Below are positions 1 through 5,717 of a stretch of DNA of 46,269 bases, piece after piece (position 1 is the stretch's first letter; every line of letters starts with the position of its first letter). A model generated the notes under the pieces. It saw only the letters and a program-made list of their open reading frames with translations. It ran no database searches and had not been told where the DNA came from. Origin of the DNA: a virus. The stretch lies in IMG/VR virus record IMGVR_UViG_3300031857_000357, positions 1-46,269 of that record. One strand, given 5' to 3'. A program made the position numbers and the translations under genes.

Positions 1-1
1 G

Positions 2-103
2 CTCTATGGCGATGGTGTCGTCGAGCTGTCCGACTTCAAATCAAACGACCGCGTACACCCCGCAAACTATGCAGCTCTAGCAAAGAAAGTGATGAGCAAA
101 TGA
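2..103 (+). CDS. C-terminal end of an SGNH/GDSL-type hydrolase (partial)
   Basis: An open frame enters from the left edge and ends at TGA 101-103. Its last residues include DRVHPANYAALAKKV. This matches the final block of SGNH/GDSL esterases, where the catalytic Asp and His sit in a D-x-x-H-P-N motif followed by a helix of the form 'gy..la..v'. Such enzymes remove acyl or acetyl groups from lipids or polysaccharides; in phages they usually trim surface glycans. Only 33 residues are visible, so substrate and full domain order cannot be judged. The stop overlaps the next start (ATGA), which suggests translational coupling with the 2OG oxygenase gene. Confidence 0.6.
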   Translation, partial: LYGDGVVELSDFKSNDRVHPANYAALAKKVMSK

Positions 104-816
104 CGGACGAAACAAAACACCACCTGATCTTTCCAAGTTACATAATGGAAAGTCACTTTGAAGGGCAAGCAAACCTTAAGAAGGCTTTTAAGAAAGTGGC
201 CTTGTCTTACTTCAATGAGGATGGGTTTTCAGACGAGATGACGGGGCATGTAACAATGCACCATGAAACGGTGCTTCGACCCTTGTATGAATTTGCAGTC
301 AAAGAGGCAAAAAAGTTTGTGTCGAATTACAACATCGACCCCAACCTGTTTGATTACCACGTCGTAAAGTCATGGATGAACGTCACGAAAAACCGTGAGA
401 CGCAGGTGCACGGACACAAGGATGCGCACATCTCGTTTTCGTACTACATCAATGTCCCGGAGGAAGCCAACACACCAATCTTGTTTCAGAACCATGAAAA
501 CAGGCACGAGCCATATGCCGGAATGGCTAGGTGGAACAACCCAACAGAGTGGGACCACATCAATTCGTACACTTGGATATTCGACGTGCGCGAAGGGCAG
601 TTGATGGTGTTCTCATCGAACATGTATCACGGAACCATTCCATCCCAACCCGGCCCGGACACAGGTGTTAAGACAATAGCGGCGTTTAACGAACGACGTG
701 TGTGTATAGCAGGGGACATCTTGCTGACCTACAAAGAAAAACAAGCAAAGCCACTTGGCCTACAGCCCGTTGAGAATTGGCGTAAGTTTGAGACGAATAA
801 GGAGACACTGCAATGA
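100..816 (+). CDS. 2OG-Fe(II) oxygenase family protein
   Basis: The 238-residue protein looks like the putative 2OG-Fe(II) oxygenases common in marine phages. Visible motifs are H106-x-D108 in VHGHKDAHISFSYYINVP (metal ligands followed by the typical double-stranded beta-helix strand), a distal His at H177 in YHGTIPS, and Arg199-Arg200 in NERRV as the likely 2-oxoglutarate contact. Enzymes of this fold hydroxylate or demethylate proteins, nucleic acids or small molecules using Fe(II), O2 and 2-oxoglutarate. The substrate is unknown. It overlaps the gene before and after it by four bases, so all three are probably one operon. A second oxygenase of a different subtype lies at 44395-45039. The fold is fairly sure, the role is open. 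Confidence 0.82.
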   Translation: MTDETKHHLIFPSYIMESHFEGQANLKKAFKKVALSYFNEDGFSDEMTGHVTMHHETVLRPLYEFAVKEAKKFVSNYNIDPNLFDYHVVKSWMNVTKNRETQVHGHKDAHISFSYYINVPEEANTPILFQNHENRHEPYAGMARWNNPTEWDHINSYTWIFDVREGQLMVFSSNMYHGTIPSQPGPDTGVKTIAAFNERRVCIAGDILLTYKEKQAKPLGLQPVENWRKFETNKETLQ

Positions 817-1064
817 GTGATACACCAAGCGTACAAAGCAATGTGCCGATGCCGAAGGTTCGGCCTCGACATCTGCCACTGTATCCGTGGCTGACAATGA
901 AGCCGGGCGATAGCTTCTCGGTCCAAGGTCGGACCGCCGCAGCCGCTGCGCGCGGAAGCTTCGACCGCTACAAGCGCATGGGCAAGATCCCTGCTAACTG
1001 GAAGTGCATCCAGCACACCGATGGAGACAGCGAGGACATTCGCTTGTGGTTGACGGAGGAATGA
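813..1064 (+). CDS. Small phage protein, conserved-hypothetical type
   Basis: This 83-residue protein contains a segment 'PWLTMKPGDSFSV' followed by an Ala-rich helix, a Y/K-rich segment and a C-terminus ending in RLWLTEE. That pattern (a 'xxxGDSF' strand, a helix, then 'R-W') occurs in a widespread family of short phage proteins of unknown function; I think it is the DUF7303-like group, from memory only. It starts at an ATG overlapping the previous stop (ATGA) and is followed after one base by the DnaA-IV fusion gene, so it is translationally packed in the same operon. No catalytic residues are evident and I assign no function. Confidence 0.7.
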   Translation: MSDTPSVQSNVPMPKVRPRHLPLYPWLTMKPGDSFSVQGRTAAAAARGSFDRYKRMGKIPANWKCIQHTDGDSEDIRLWLTEE

Positions 1065-1065
1065 G

Positions 1066-1638
1066 ATGCTGATGACTGAAGCAGCAAACGGCAATCGCGT
1101 GCCGCACATCTTCGACTTCTTTTCGGATCCCGCACATGGCTGGGTCCGTGTGCCGTGGACCGTGTTTCACGAGCTGTCGATCAATCCAGATATGTTCTCG
1201 GAGTTTAGCTACGCTGACGAGGAGGGCGCATATCTCGAAGAGGACGAGGACTTCCCGAAGTTTGAAGCGATCTTCGTGGCCAAGACAAACAAGCGCGCGG
1301 TGTTCAACGATCACATCGACGATTATAGCGTCGTGCGTTCGAAACCACGGATCAAGGATTTCTTGACAGCTAAGTTGGAAAGCTATGTTCCACCTTGGAA
1401 ACAGGTCATCCTTGACGTGTGCAAGAAGCACAAGGTATCCTACAAGGATGTTCTCGGAGAAGGGAGGACAAACAAAATAGTCAAAGCAAGACAGGAAGTT
1501 TACTACAGGCTGAAGGTGGAACGTAACATGTCCTACTCAGCGGTGGGTAAGCGCCTTGGTAAAGATCATTCCACCATCATGTATGGTGTAGCAAAGTATG
1601 AAGAACTTCTGAAGAAAGAGAAGGAGCAAAGCAAATGA
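1066..1638 (+). CDS. DnaA domain IV fused to a phage-specific N-terminal domain
   Basis: In this 190-residue protein, residues about 132-180 form a helix-turn-helix typical of DnaA domain IV, which binds DnaA boxes: GRTNKIVKARQEVYYRL, then SYSAVGKRLGKDHSTIMYGV. The DHST core at 167-170 is the family signature. The AAA+ ATPase of true DnaA is absent. Residues about 14-70 are a separate domain with DPAHGWVRVP and AYLEEDEDFPKF, a pattern I know from unrelated short phage proteins. The protein could be an origin-binding replication initiator, a competitor of host DnaA, or a regulator. An ATG six bases downstream (1072) is an alternative start. It overlaps the next gene by four bases. Domain assignment is strong, function is inference. 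Confidence 0.85.
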   Translation: MLMTEAANGNRVPHIFDFFSDPAHGWVRVPWTVFHELSINPDMFSEFSYADEEGAYLEEDEDFPKFEAIFVAKTNKRAVFNDHIDDYSVVRSKPRIKDFLTAKLESYVPPWKQVILDVCKKHKVSYKDVLGEGRTNKIVKARQEVYYRLKVERNMSYSAVGKRLGKDHSTIMYGVAKYEELLKKEKEQSK

Positions 1639-2060
1639 GACACGATCAAATTCTGATGGCTGCCGCTGAAACAGTCAATACACGCGGCCAATCATATGGT
1701 GACGTTGATTTCATGTTTGAAACAGCGGCACAGATTGCGACCCTGCTAATCGGAAAACCCATTACAAAATATGAGGTTACGAGCATTCTTGAATCCGTAA
1801 AGATGGCGCGTCGCCGTGTGAACCCGCTGCTGGACGACAACTATGTTGATGGCATAAACTACGCGACCTTCTCTGGCCAGTTCGCCAAGGAAGCGTTCAT
1901 CGCGCCAGCAGGCGCTCAACCCACTGTAGAGGACGACATTGCCGCTATGGCAAAGCGGTTTGCTCCCATAAAGCAGGAGAATGCGAATGACAAATATCAG
2001 GTCAGCTTTGACGGCAACAGCACTACTGTTTCTGTCAAGTCCAGCGATGGCTCACAATGA
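1635..2060 (+). CDS. DUF6378-like phage protein
   Basis: This 141-residue protein has a conserved helical N-terminal part: RGQSYGDVDFMFETAAQIA, then KYEVTSILESVKMARR, then LDDNYVDGINYATF. This order (R-x-x-YGd, a helix, K-x-x-R, D-N-x-v-D-x-x-x-Y) matches a common phage family recalled as DUF6378, whose role is unknown; the all-helical layout resembles small nucleotide-handling or regulatory proteins, which is speculation. The last 25 residues are polar, Ser/Thr rich and read through the signal-peptide region of the next gene in another frame, an overlap of over 70 bases. That tail may be poorly constrained for this reason. Start overlaps the previous stop by four bases. Confidence 0.75.
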   Translation: MRHDQILMAAAETVNTRGQSYGDVDFMFETAAQIATLLIGKPITKYEVTSILESVKMARRRVNPLLDDNYVDGINYATFSGQFAKEAFIAPAGAQPTVEDDIAAMAKRFAPIKQENANDKYQVSFDGNSTTVSVKSSDGSQ

Positions 2061-2592
2061 AGAGTGGACCGGCCACTTCTTCATGACTGACAAGACCTAC
2101 GTCGCTATGGCTGAACGCAATAGCATTTGGAATGACACTGCAAAGAAAGTTGGGAGCATTCCGAATAACAAGCAAGCGGTCGTCGATGCACTCGCATCTG
2201 CAACGCGTAAGAAGCTTGGTGAGAAGTATGTCGATGACGTGCTTCGTTTGGCAAAGTTGGAGTCAAACTTCACTTGCCACATCAAGGGTCCGCAGACGCG
2301 CGTTGGTCGAGCCGTCGGCCCGCTTCAGGTGATGCCGTCGAGCGCAGAAGCACTCGGCGTGTCGCGCCAAGATCTGCACGCTTCTTGTGAAGCACAGATC
2401 GAAGCAGGCTTGCGTCACGTTGAGAAGTGCATCTCGGTCGGAGCAACGACCTTCAAGGCTCTCGCGGCCTGCCACGTTGCAGGTTGGGTGGGCTGGAACC
2501 AGAGGCTTGCCAAGCGCCATGAGGAGTACAAACAAAAGTATATCCGCATGGCCATGGCGATCCCGTCACAGCGCCGCTATGTTGGCGGCTAA
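1987..2592 (+). CDS. Exported lytic transglycosylase (SLT-like)
   Basis: The protein is about 201 residues. It opens with a Sec-type signal peptide: MTNIRSA, a hydrophobic core, then PAMA before HNEEW. The mature part carries LAKLESNF (catalytic Glu, residue 92 from this start), AVGPLQVMPSSAEALG and AACHVAGWVGW, which correspond to the E-S, G-x-x-Q-x-M-P-x-T-A and A-Y-N-x-G motifs of soluble lytic transglycosylases. It should cleave peptidoglycan in the periplasm. I chose ATG 1987 rather than 1981 because AGGAG at 1975-1979 is seven bases upstream of it but only one from 1981. The signal peptide is encoded inside the tail of the previous gene. Four mature-region Cys residues could form disulfides. 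Confidence 0.85.
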   Translation: MTNIRSALTATALLFLSSPAMAHNEEWTGHFFMTDKTYVAMAERNSIWNDTAKKVGSIPNNKQAVVDALASATRKKLGEKYVDDVLRLAKLESNFTCHIKGPQTRVGRAVGPLQVMPSSAEALGVSRQDLHASCEAQIEAGLRHVEKCISVGATTFKALAACHVAGWVGWNQRLAKRHEEYKQKYIRMAMAIPSQRRYVGG

Positions 2593-2599
2593 TTAAAGG

Positions 2600-2635
2600 A
2601 TAGTGGGGTTTCCGTTAATAAGGCGACCCCACTAT
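2600..2635 (+). promoter_or_regulatory. 10-bp perfect inverted repeat before the GcrA-like gene
   Basis: ATAGTGGGGT at 2600-2609 pairs perfectly with ACCCCACTAT at 2626-2635 around a 16-base loop. It fills the gap between the transglycosylase stop and the next ribosome-binding site. There is no U-run after it on either strand, so it is not a standard intrinsic terminator. It may be an RNA stability or processing hairpin, or an operator. It could equally be a rho-assisted end of the upstream operon. Confidence 0.55.
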
Positions 2636-2651
2636 TAACGCGGAGCAAGAC

Positions 2652-2867
2652 ATGTCCCACCTAGAGCAGCGTGAGGCGTCCGTATCAAAGCGAGTTGGAA
2701 ATTGCACCGTCTTCACCGTGACCACGATGGAATGTCGATGGGTCACGGACCGTAGGACGAAGAAGGGGTTTGCTATCTTCTGTGGCGAACCCGTCGTGAA
2801 ACCATCGAGGCCGTACTGCGCGGAGCATTACGCCCTGATCTATGTGAAGATGGAGAAGAAGAAGTGA
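2652..2867 (+). CDS. GcrA-like zinc domain protein
   Basis: The 71-residue protein carries the C-terminal block of the alphaproteobacterial cell-cycle regulator GcrA: MECRW, then AIFCGEPVV, then RPYCAEHYALIY. C28, C44, C56 and H59 are likely zinc ligands. In Caulobacter GcrA the C-terminal domain binds sigma70 region 2, while a separate N-terminal domain recognises DNA near methylated GANTC sites. The phage protein has only about 20 residues before the zinc block, so the DNA-binding half is missing. It could hold or redirect sigma70. GGAG at 2642-2645 supports the start. The next gene begins at a GTG overlapping this stop. The family match is good, the function is inferred. Confidence 0.75.
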   Translation: MSHLEQREASVSKRVGNCTVFTVTTMECRWVTDRRTKKGFAIFCGEPVVKPSRPYCAEHYALIYVKMEKKK

Positions 2868-3151
2868 CCCTCCTCGATTTCCTGTACCTCGGCGAGATGG
2901 AGATTAAAGGGTCCGCCGTCTCGTTCTTTGGAGACGCCTACGTCTTCTTCAATACGCAGGACGAGTGGCTGCTGAAGGAGTTCTCCGGGGTGCTGACACA
3001 GGACGAGGTGAAATACCGTGGTCGGTGGACGCAGGGGCCGCAGTTCGAGGAACTCAAGCGCCTGTTCCTTGCCGATCCCCGCCTCGTCGAGGTGGCCAAA
3101 GAATGTGTGCGTCGTCGCCTGAACATCCATAAGGAGAAGCCCCATGCATGA
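2864..3151 (+). CDS. Hypothetical protein
   Basis: A 95-residue protein that I do not recognise. It starts with GTG overlapping the GcrA-like stop (GTGA) and ends eight bases into the next gene, so it is held between real genes by tight packing. The N-terminal half alternates hydrophobic and acidic residues (FLYLGEMEIKGSAVSFFGDAY), suggesting a small beta-sheet; the C-terminal half is a charged helix ending in VRRRLNIHKEKPHA. No Cys motif, signal peptide or membrane segment is visible. Confidence 0.6.
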   Translation: MTLLDFLYLGEMEIKGSAVSFFGDAYVFFNTQDEWLLKEFSGVLTQDEVKYRGRWTQGPQFEELKRLFLADPRLVEVAKECVRRRLNIHKEKPHA

Positions 3152-3398
3152 AGTCGATAGCCTCGTCGCCGACATCCAACAGGCGCTACACGACAAGAAG
3201 CCGCCCTACATGGAGAAGCGGACCCGCCTCCACCCAGACGCTCTTCTGTATCGTGCGCTTCAGGTCATCGAGGATTTGATGTCCGAGATCCACGAGAGCC
3301 GGAACGAGCTGGTCGAACTCGAAGAGAAGTTCAAGGACCTTGAGAAGGTGGTGGACGATCTTGAGGACGAGATCAACGACCTCGTGAACGGGCGTTGA
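3144..3398 (+). CDS. Small acidic coiled-coil protein
   Basis: This 84-residue protein is unrecognised. From about residue 32 it is one long amphipathic helix rich in Glu, Leu and Lys (for example ELVELEEKFKDLEKVVDDLE) with clear heptad spacing, so it should dimerise as a coiled coil. The N-terminus has a Lys/Arg patch with Pro residues. It overlaps the gene before it by eight bases. It ends inside the promoter/operator of the following regulator gene: its last codons and stop share bases with the -35 element there. Confidence 0.6.
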   Translation: MHEVDSLVADIQQALHDKKPPYMEKRTRLHPDALLYRALQVIEDLMSEIHESRNELVELEEKFKDLEKVVDDLEDEINDLVNGR

Positions 3399-3419
3399 CA
3401 ATTAAGAATGAATTGTCAA
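3395..3419. promoter_or_regulatory. Operator-like inverted repeat over the -35 and spacer
   Basis: TTGACAATT (3395-3403) and AATTGTCAA (3411-3419) are perfect 9-bp inverted arms around a 7-base spacer. The centres of the arms lie 16 bases apart, close to one and a half helical turns. The repeat covers the -35 element and the whole promoter spacer, so a bound dimer would block polymerase. The adjacent winged-helix protein is the obvious candidate ligand. Confidence 0.65.
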
Positions 3420-3423
3420 TAAT
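3395..3423 (+). promoter_or_regulatory. Sigma70-like promoter of the winged-helix regulator gene
   Basis: TTGACA (3395-3400, perfect -35) is followed after exactly 17 bases by AATAAT (3418-3423, five of six matches to the -10 consensus). The predicted start site, six to eight bases downstream, falls on the ATG at 3430. No Shine-Dalgarno sequence lies between. This predicts a leaderless mRNA. It is the best promoter match I found in the window. Confidence 0.75.
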
Positions 3424-3429
3424 GTCACC

Positions 3430-3741
3430 ATGACTGAGAGCGAACAACTCCTTGAGATCAAAAGGGTTTTCGGTTTACCGACTCAGCTCGCCTCCTTCCT
3501 GCAACTGCTTTTGCAGAGGGAGCGGGTGCGGAAGGATGACCTGTCCAAACTGATCTCGACCTTCCACGGCGACCGTCCGTATCACAACGCGGATCGGATG
3601 ATCGCCTATCGCTTGCGCGCTCAGATGGAGAAGCACGGGGTCGTCGTCTTCTCCCAGTATGGCGAAGGCTACTACCTGAAAGCCGTGGACAAGTCGATCA
3701 TTCGGGATCGCTTGGGAATGCCTCGTCAAGACCCTTCGTAG
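3430..3741 (+). CDS. Winged-helix DNA-binding regulator (candidate)
   Basis: The 103-residue protein ends in a fold resembling the C-terminal winged helix of OmpR-type regulators: VRKDDLSKLIS, then NADRMIAYRLRAQMEKHGV, then FSQYGEGYYLKAV. The last part corresponds to the 'v.G.GY.L' wing. There is no receiver domain, so this is a stand-alone DNA-binding unit. It has its own strong promoter with an overlapping inverted repeat and apparently no 5' leader, the arrangement of lambda cI under PRM. It is likely a repressor or activator of phage genes. The 3' end overlaps the convergent DNA polymerase gene by 44 bases. Fold confidence is moderate. Confidence 0.72.
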   Translation: MTESEQLLEIKRVFGLPTQLASFLQLLLQRERVRKDDLSKLISTFHGDRPYHNADRMIAYRLRAQMEKHGVVVFSQYGEGYYLKAVDKSIIRDRLGMPRQDPS

Positions 3742-5593
3742 CCTCGCCCCATGACGGGCCGAGTTCGGCATCGACAACCGAAGGGACTTCGAGGGAGACG
3801 CAGTTCTGCATCACGTCCATGATCTTGTCGGCCTGTTCGCGGCTCGACACAGACAGCGCCAGTTCGTCGTGGATTTGGATCATGGGCAGGATGCCAGCGT
3901 CGTAGAGGTCCACCATCGCCTTCTTGGTCTGGTCCGCAGCCGAGCCTTGAATCAAACGGTTGAGGGCCTTGTAGGTGAACGCCCGCTTCAGCAAGGTGGT
4001 CTCGCCATAGACTTGCCGGGCCTCCTCAAAGGAGTAGGCCTTGTGTGCCCCGAAGGATCGTGGCTCCCACTTGTCGAAGCGGCAGCGGCGGCCAAGCAGA
4101 GTACGGATCACGCCCCGGCTGTCGGCTGTCGAGGAGACGCGGGACGTCAGCTCCTTCACGAAAGGAACCTTGTCATGGTAGATGGCGAACAATTCCTTCG
4201 CGCTCTCGAAGTCGAGGCCGAGCTGCTCGCCCAGCTTGTTTACGCCCATGCCGTAGAACAGGCCAAGGTTAATGGTCTTTGCTTGCTTGCGTGGGACACC
4301 CACGATGTCGGCAGCGAGCTGGTGGAAGTCCGACCGAGGGTCAGCGTTATATGCCTCGACGAATTGATCGGCCCCTCGCATCTTCAGGATTGAAGAATAG
4401 TGGACCACGATCCGAGGTTCTTGGGAGGAGTAGTCGAAGCTCCCCCACAGTTCCCCTTCCTCCGGCAGGAAGAGGCCGCGAATCAGAGGGCTGATCTCGT
4501 TGTCGCGCGCCGGGATTTGCTGAAGGTTGGGCGAGGAATACGAGAAGCGCCCGGTCACCGTGCCCCCGTCGTCGGAGCGGAGCTGGTGGATTTCAGCGTG
4601 GATGCGGCCGTTCACCGTGTGCTTGGTGATGCTGTCGATGAATGTCGTGCGGGCCTTGTTCAGTTCGCGGGCGCGGACGATGGCCTTGGCCACCGGGTGC
4701 TCGTGCGTGGCAAGGAAGTTCTTGGTGAAGGAGGGGGCGTCAGATTTTGCCGTGCGTGGATAGGTCAGACTGAGAGCGTCGAAGACCTTTGCAACGGAGG
4801 CAGCCGCCCAGACATTCACCTCGATGCCTGTCTCCTTCTGGACCTTGCGGAGGATCTCTTCCTCCTCCTTCTGGAGTCGGCCCTTCACCCGGTCGGCCTT
4901 TTCCAGATCGACCCGCACCCCACGCTCGCGCATGGCAAGGCAGACTTTCAGGACGCGCATCTCCAGATCAAAGATCGAGGACATCTCCTCGGCCACGATC
5001 AGGCTGCTCAACTGTTGCCACAAGCGCAGGGTCAGGGCGGCATCTTGTTCCGCGTAGCGCCCGACGAAGTGGGCGGGCAGTTTCCACATCTCGCTCTTGG
5101 GGTCGAGGCCCATCTCTTTGGCCGCCTCGCGCAGCGAGCGTTCGTCCTTGCGCTCCTTGAGATAGTCGAAGCCGAGGTTGTTCAGGGAGTAGCTGAAGCG
5201 GTTCTCGTCCAGCAGCGGGGCAGCCACCATCGTGTCGGCGATCCTGCCCTTGATCTCGACGCCCTCATGCTTCAGCCAGCCGATGTCATACATAGCGTTG
5301 TGGAAGACGAAGGTGCAGTCCTCCATTGCGCAGACCTCGCGCAGCCAGCCTAGCGTCATCCGTGGGTCGAGGTTTCCGCCGTTGGCATGTCGGATAGGGA
5401 AGTACCAAGAAGAGCCCTCCACGGCCACCGCAATGCCAATGACGTGCCCTTTCTTGGTTGCCCATCCAGCGCCCGTCTCTTTCAGATCGGGGTCATAGGT
5501 TTCCAAGTCGATTGCGACTAACCTTGCGCCGGACAAATCCGGGTAGACCTCCGGCATCACCCACTCGGTCTCGTGCTGATACTGGAATGTCAT
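3698..5593 (-). CDS. polA: DNA polymerase I family A, with 3'-5' exonuclease
   Basis: The 631-residue protein has the proofreading exonuclease first: D29-x-E31 in AIDLETYD, N99-x3-D103 in FHNAMYDIGWL and Y180-x3-D184 in YAEQDAALTLRL. The polymerase follows: motif A with D387 in SFDYSSQEPR, motif B with R435, K439 and Y447 in RKQAKTINLGLFYGMG, and motif C with H575-D576-E577 in IQIHDELALSV. There is no 5'-3' exonuclease domain. The residue equivalent to E. coli Phe762 is Leu443, a variant known from environmental phages. This is the replicative polymerase of the phage. It is the last gene of the leftward replication operon and runs 44 bases into the convergent regulator gene. Confidence 0.97.
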   Translation of the reverse strand: MTFQYQHETEWVMPEVYPDLSGARLVAIDLETYDPDLKETGAGWATKKGHVIGIAVAVEGSSWYFPIRHANGGNLDPRMTLGWLREVCAMEDCTFVFHNAMYDIGWLKHEGVEIKGRIADTMVAAPLLDENRFSYSLNNLGFDYLKERKDERSLREAAKEMGLDPKSEMWKLPAHFVGRYAEQDAALTLRLWQQLSSLIVAEEMSSIFDLEMRVLKVCLAMRERGVRVDLEKADRVKGRLQKEEEEILRKVQKETGIEVNVWAAASVAKVFDALSLTYPRTAKSDAPSFTKNFLATHEHPVAKAIVRARELNKARTTFIDSITKHTVNGRIHAEIHQLRSDDGGTVTGRFSYSSPNLQQIPARDNEISPLIRGLFLPEEGELWGSFDYSSQEPRIVVHYSSILKMRGADQFVEAYNADPRSDFHQLAADIVGVPRKQAKTINLGLFYGMGVNKLGEQLGLDFESAKELFAIYHDKVPFVKELTSRVSSTADSRGVIRTLLGRRCRFDKWEPRSFGAHKAYSFEEARQVYGETTLLKRAFTYKALNRLIQGSAADQTKKAMVDLYDAGILPMIQIHDELALSVSSREQADKIMDVMQNCVSLEVPSVVDAELGPSWGEATKGLDEAFPSDPE

Positions 5594-5717
5594 TGGTCAC
5601 CTTCATCGACTGCTTGCAGGAACAGAACGGCCAAGAGTTCTTGACCTTCCGTAAGGTTGTAATCATCTCGTCCTTGCCACAGGCACAGACTGCGTAAACT
5701 TCAGCGTCTATGTTCAT
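5493..5717 (-). CDS. Small Cys-rich protein overlapping the polymerase start
   Basis: This 74-residue frame starts at an ATG that overlaps the helicase stop (ATGA, 5714-5717), the usual coupling in this operon. It fills the otherwise empty 120 bases before polA, then runs about 100 bases into it. The N-terminal half holds VCACGKDEM and WPFCSCKQSM, two C-x-C pairs that could bind zinc or a similar metal. The half that overlaps polA is Arg-rich and probably less constrained. No family is recognised. Confidence 0.55.
   Translation of the reverse strand: MNIDAEVYAVCACGKDEMITTLRKVKNSWPFCSCKQSMKVTNDIPVSARDRVGDAGGLPGFVRRKVSRNRLGNL

Noticed and set aside
4400-5353. A 317-codon open frame on the plus strand
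   Set aside because: It is antisense to polA, whose motifs are complete.
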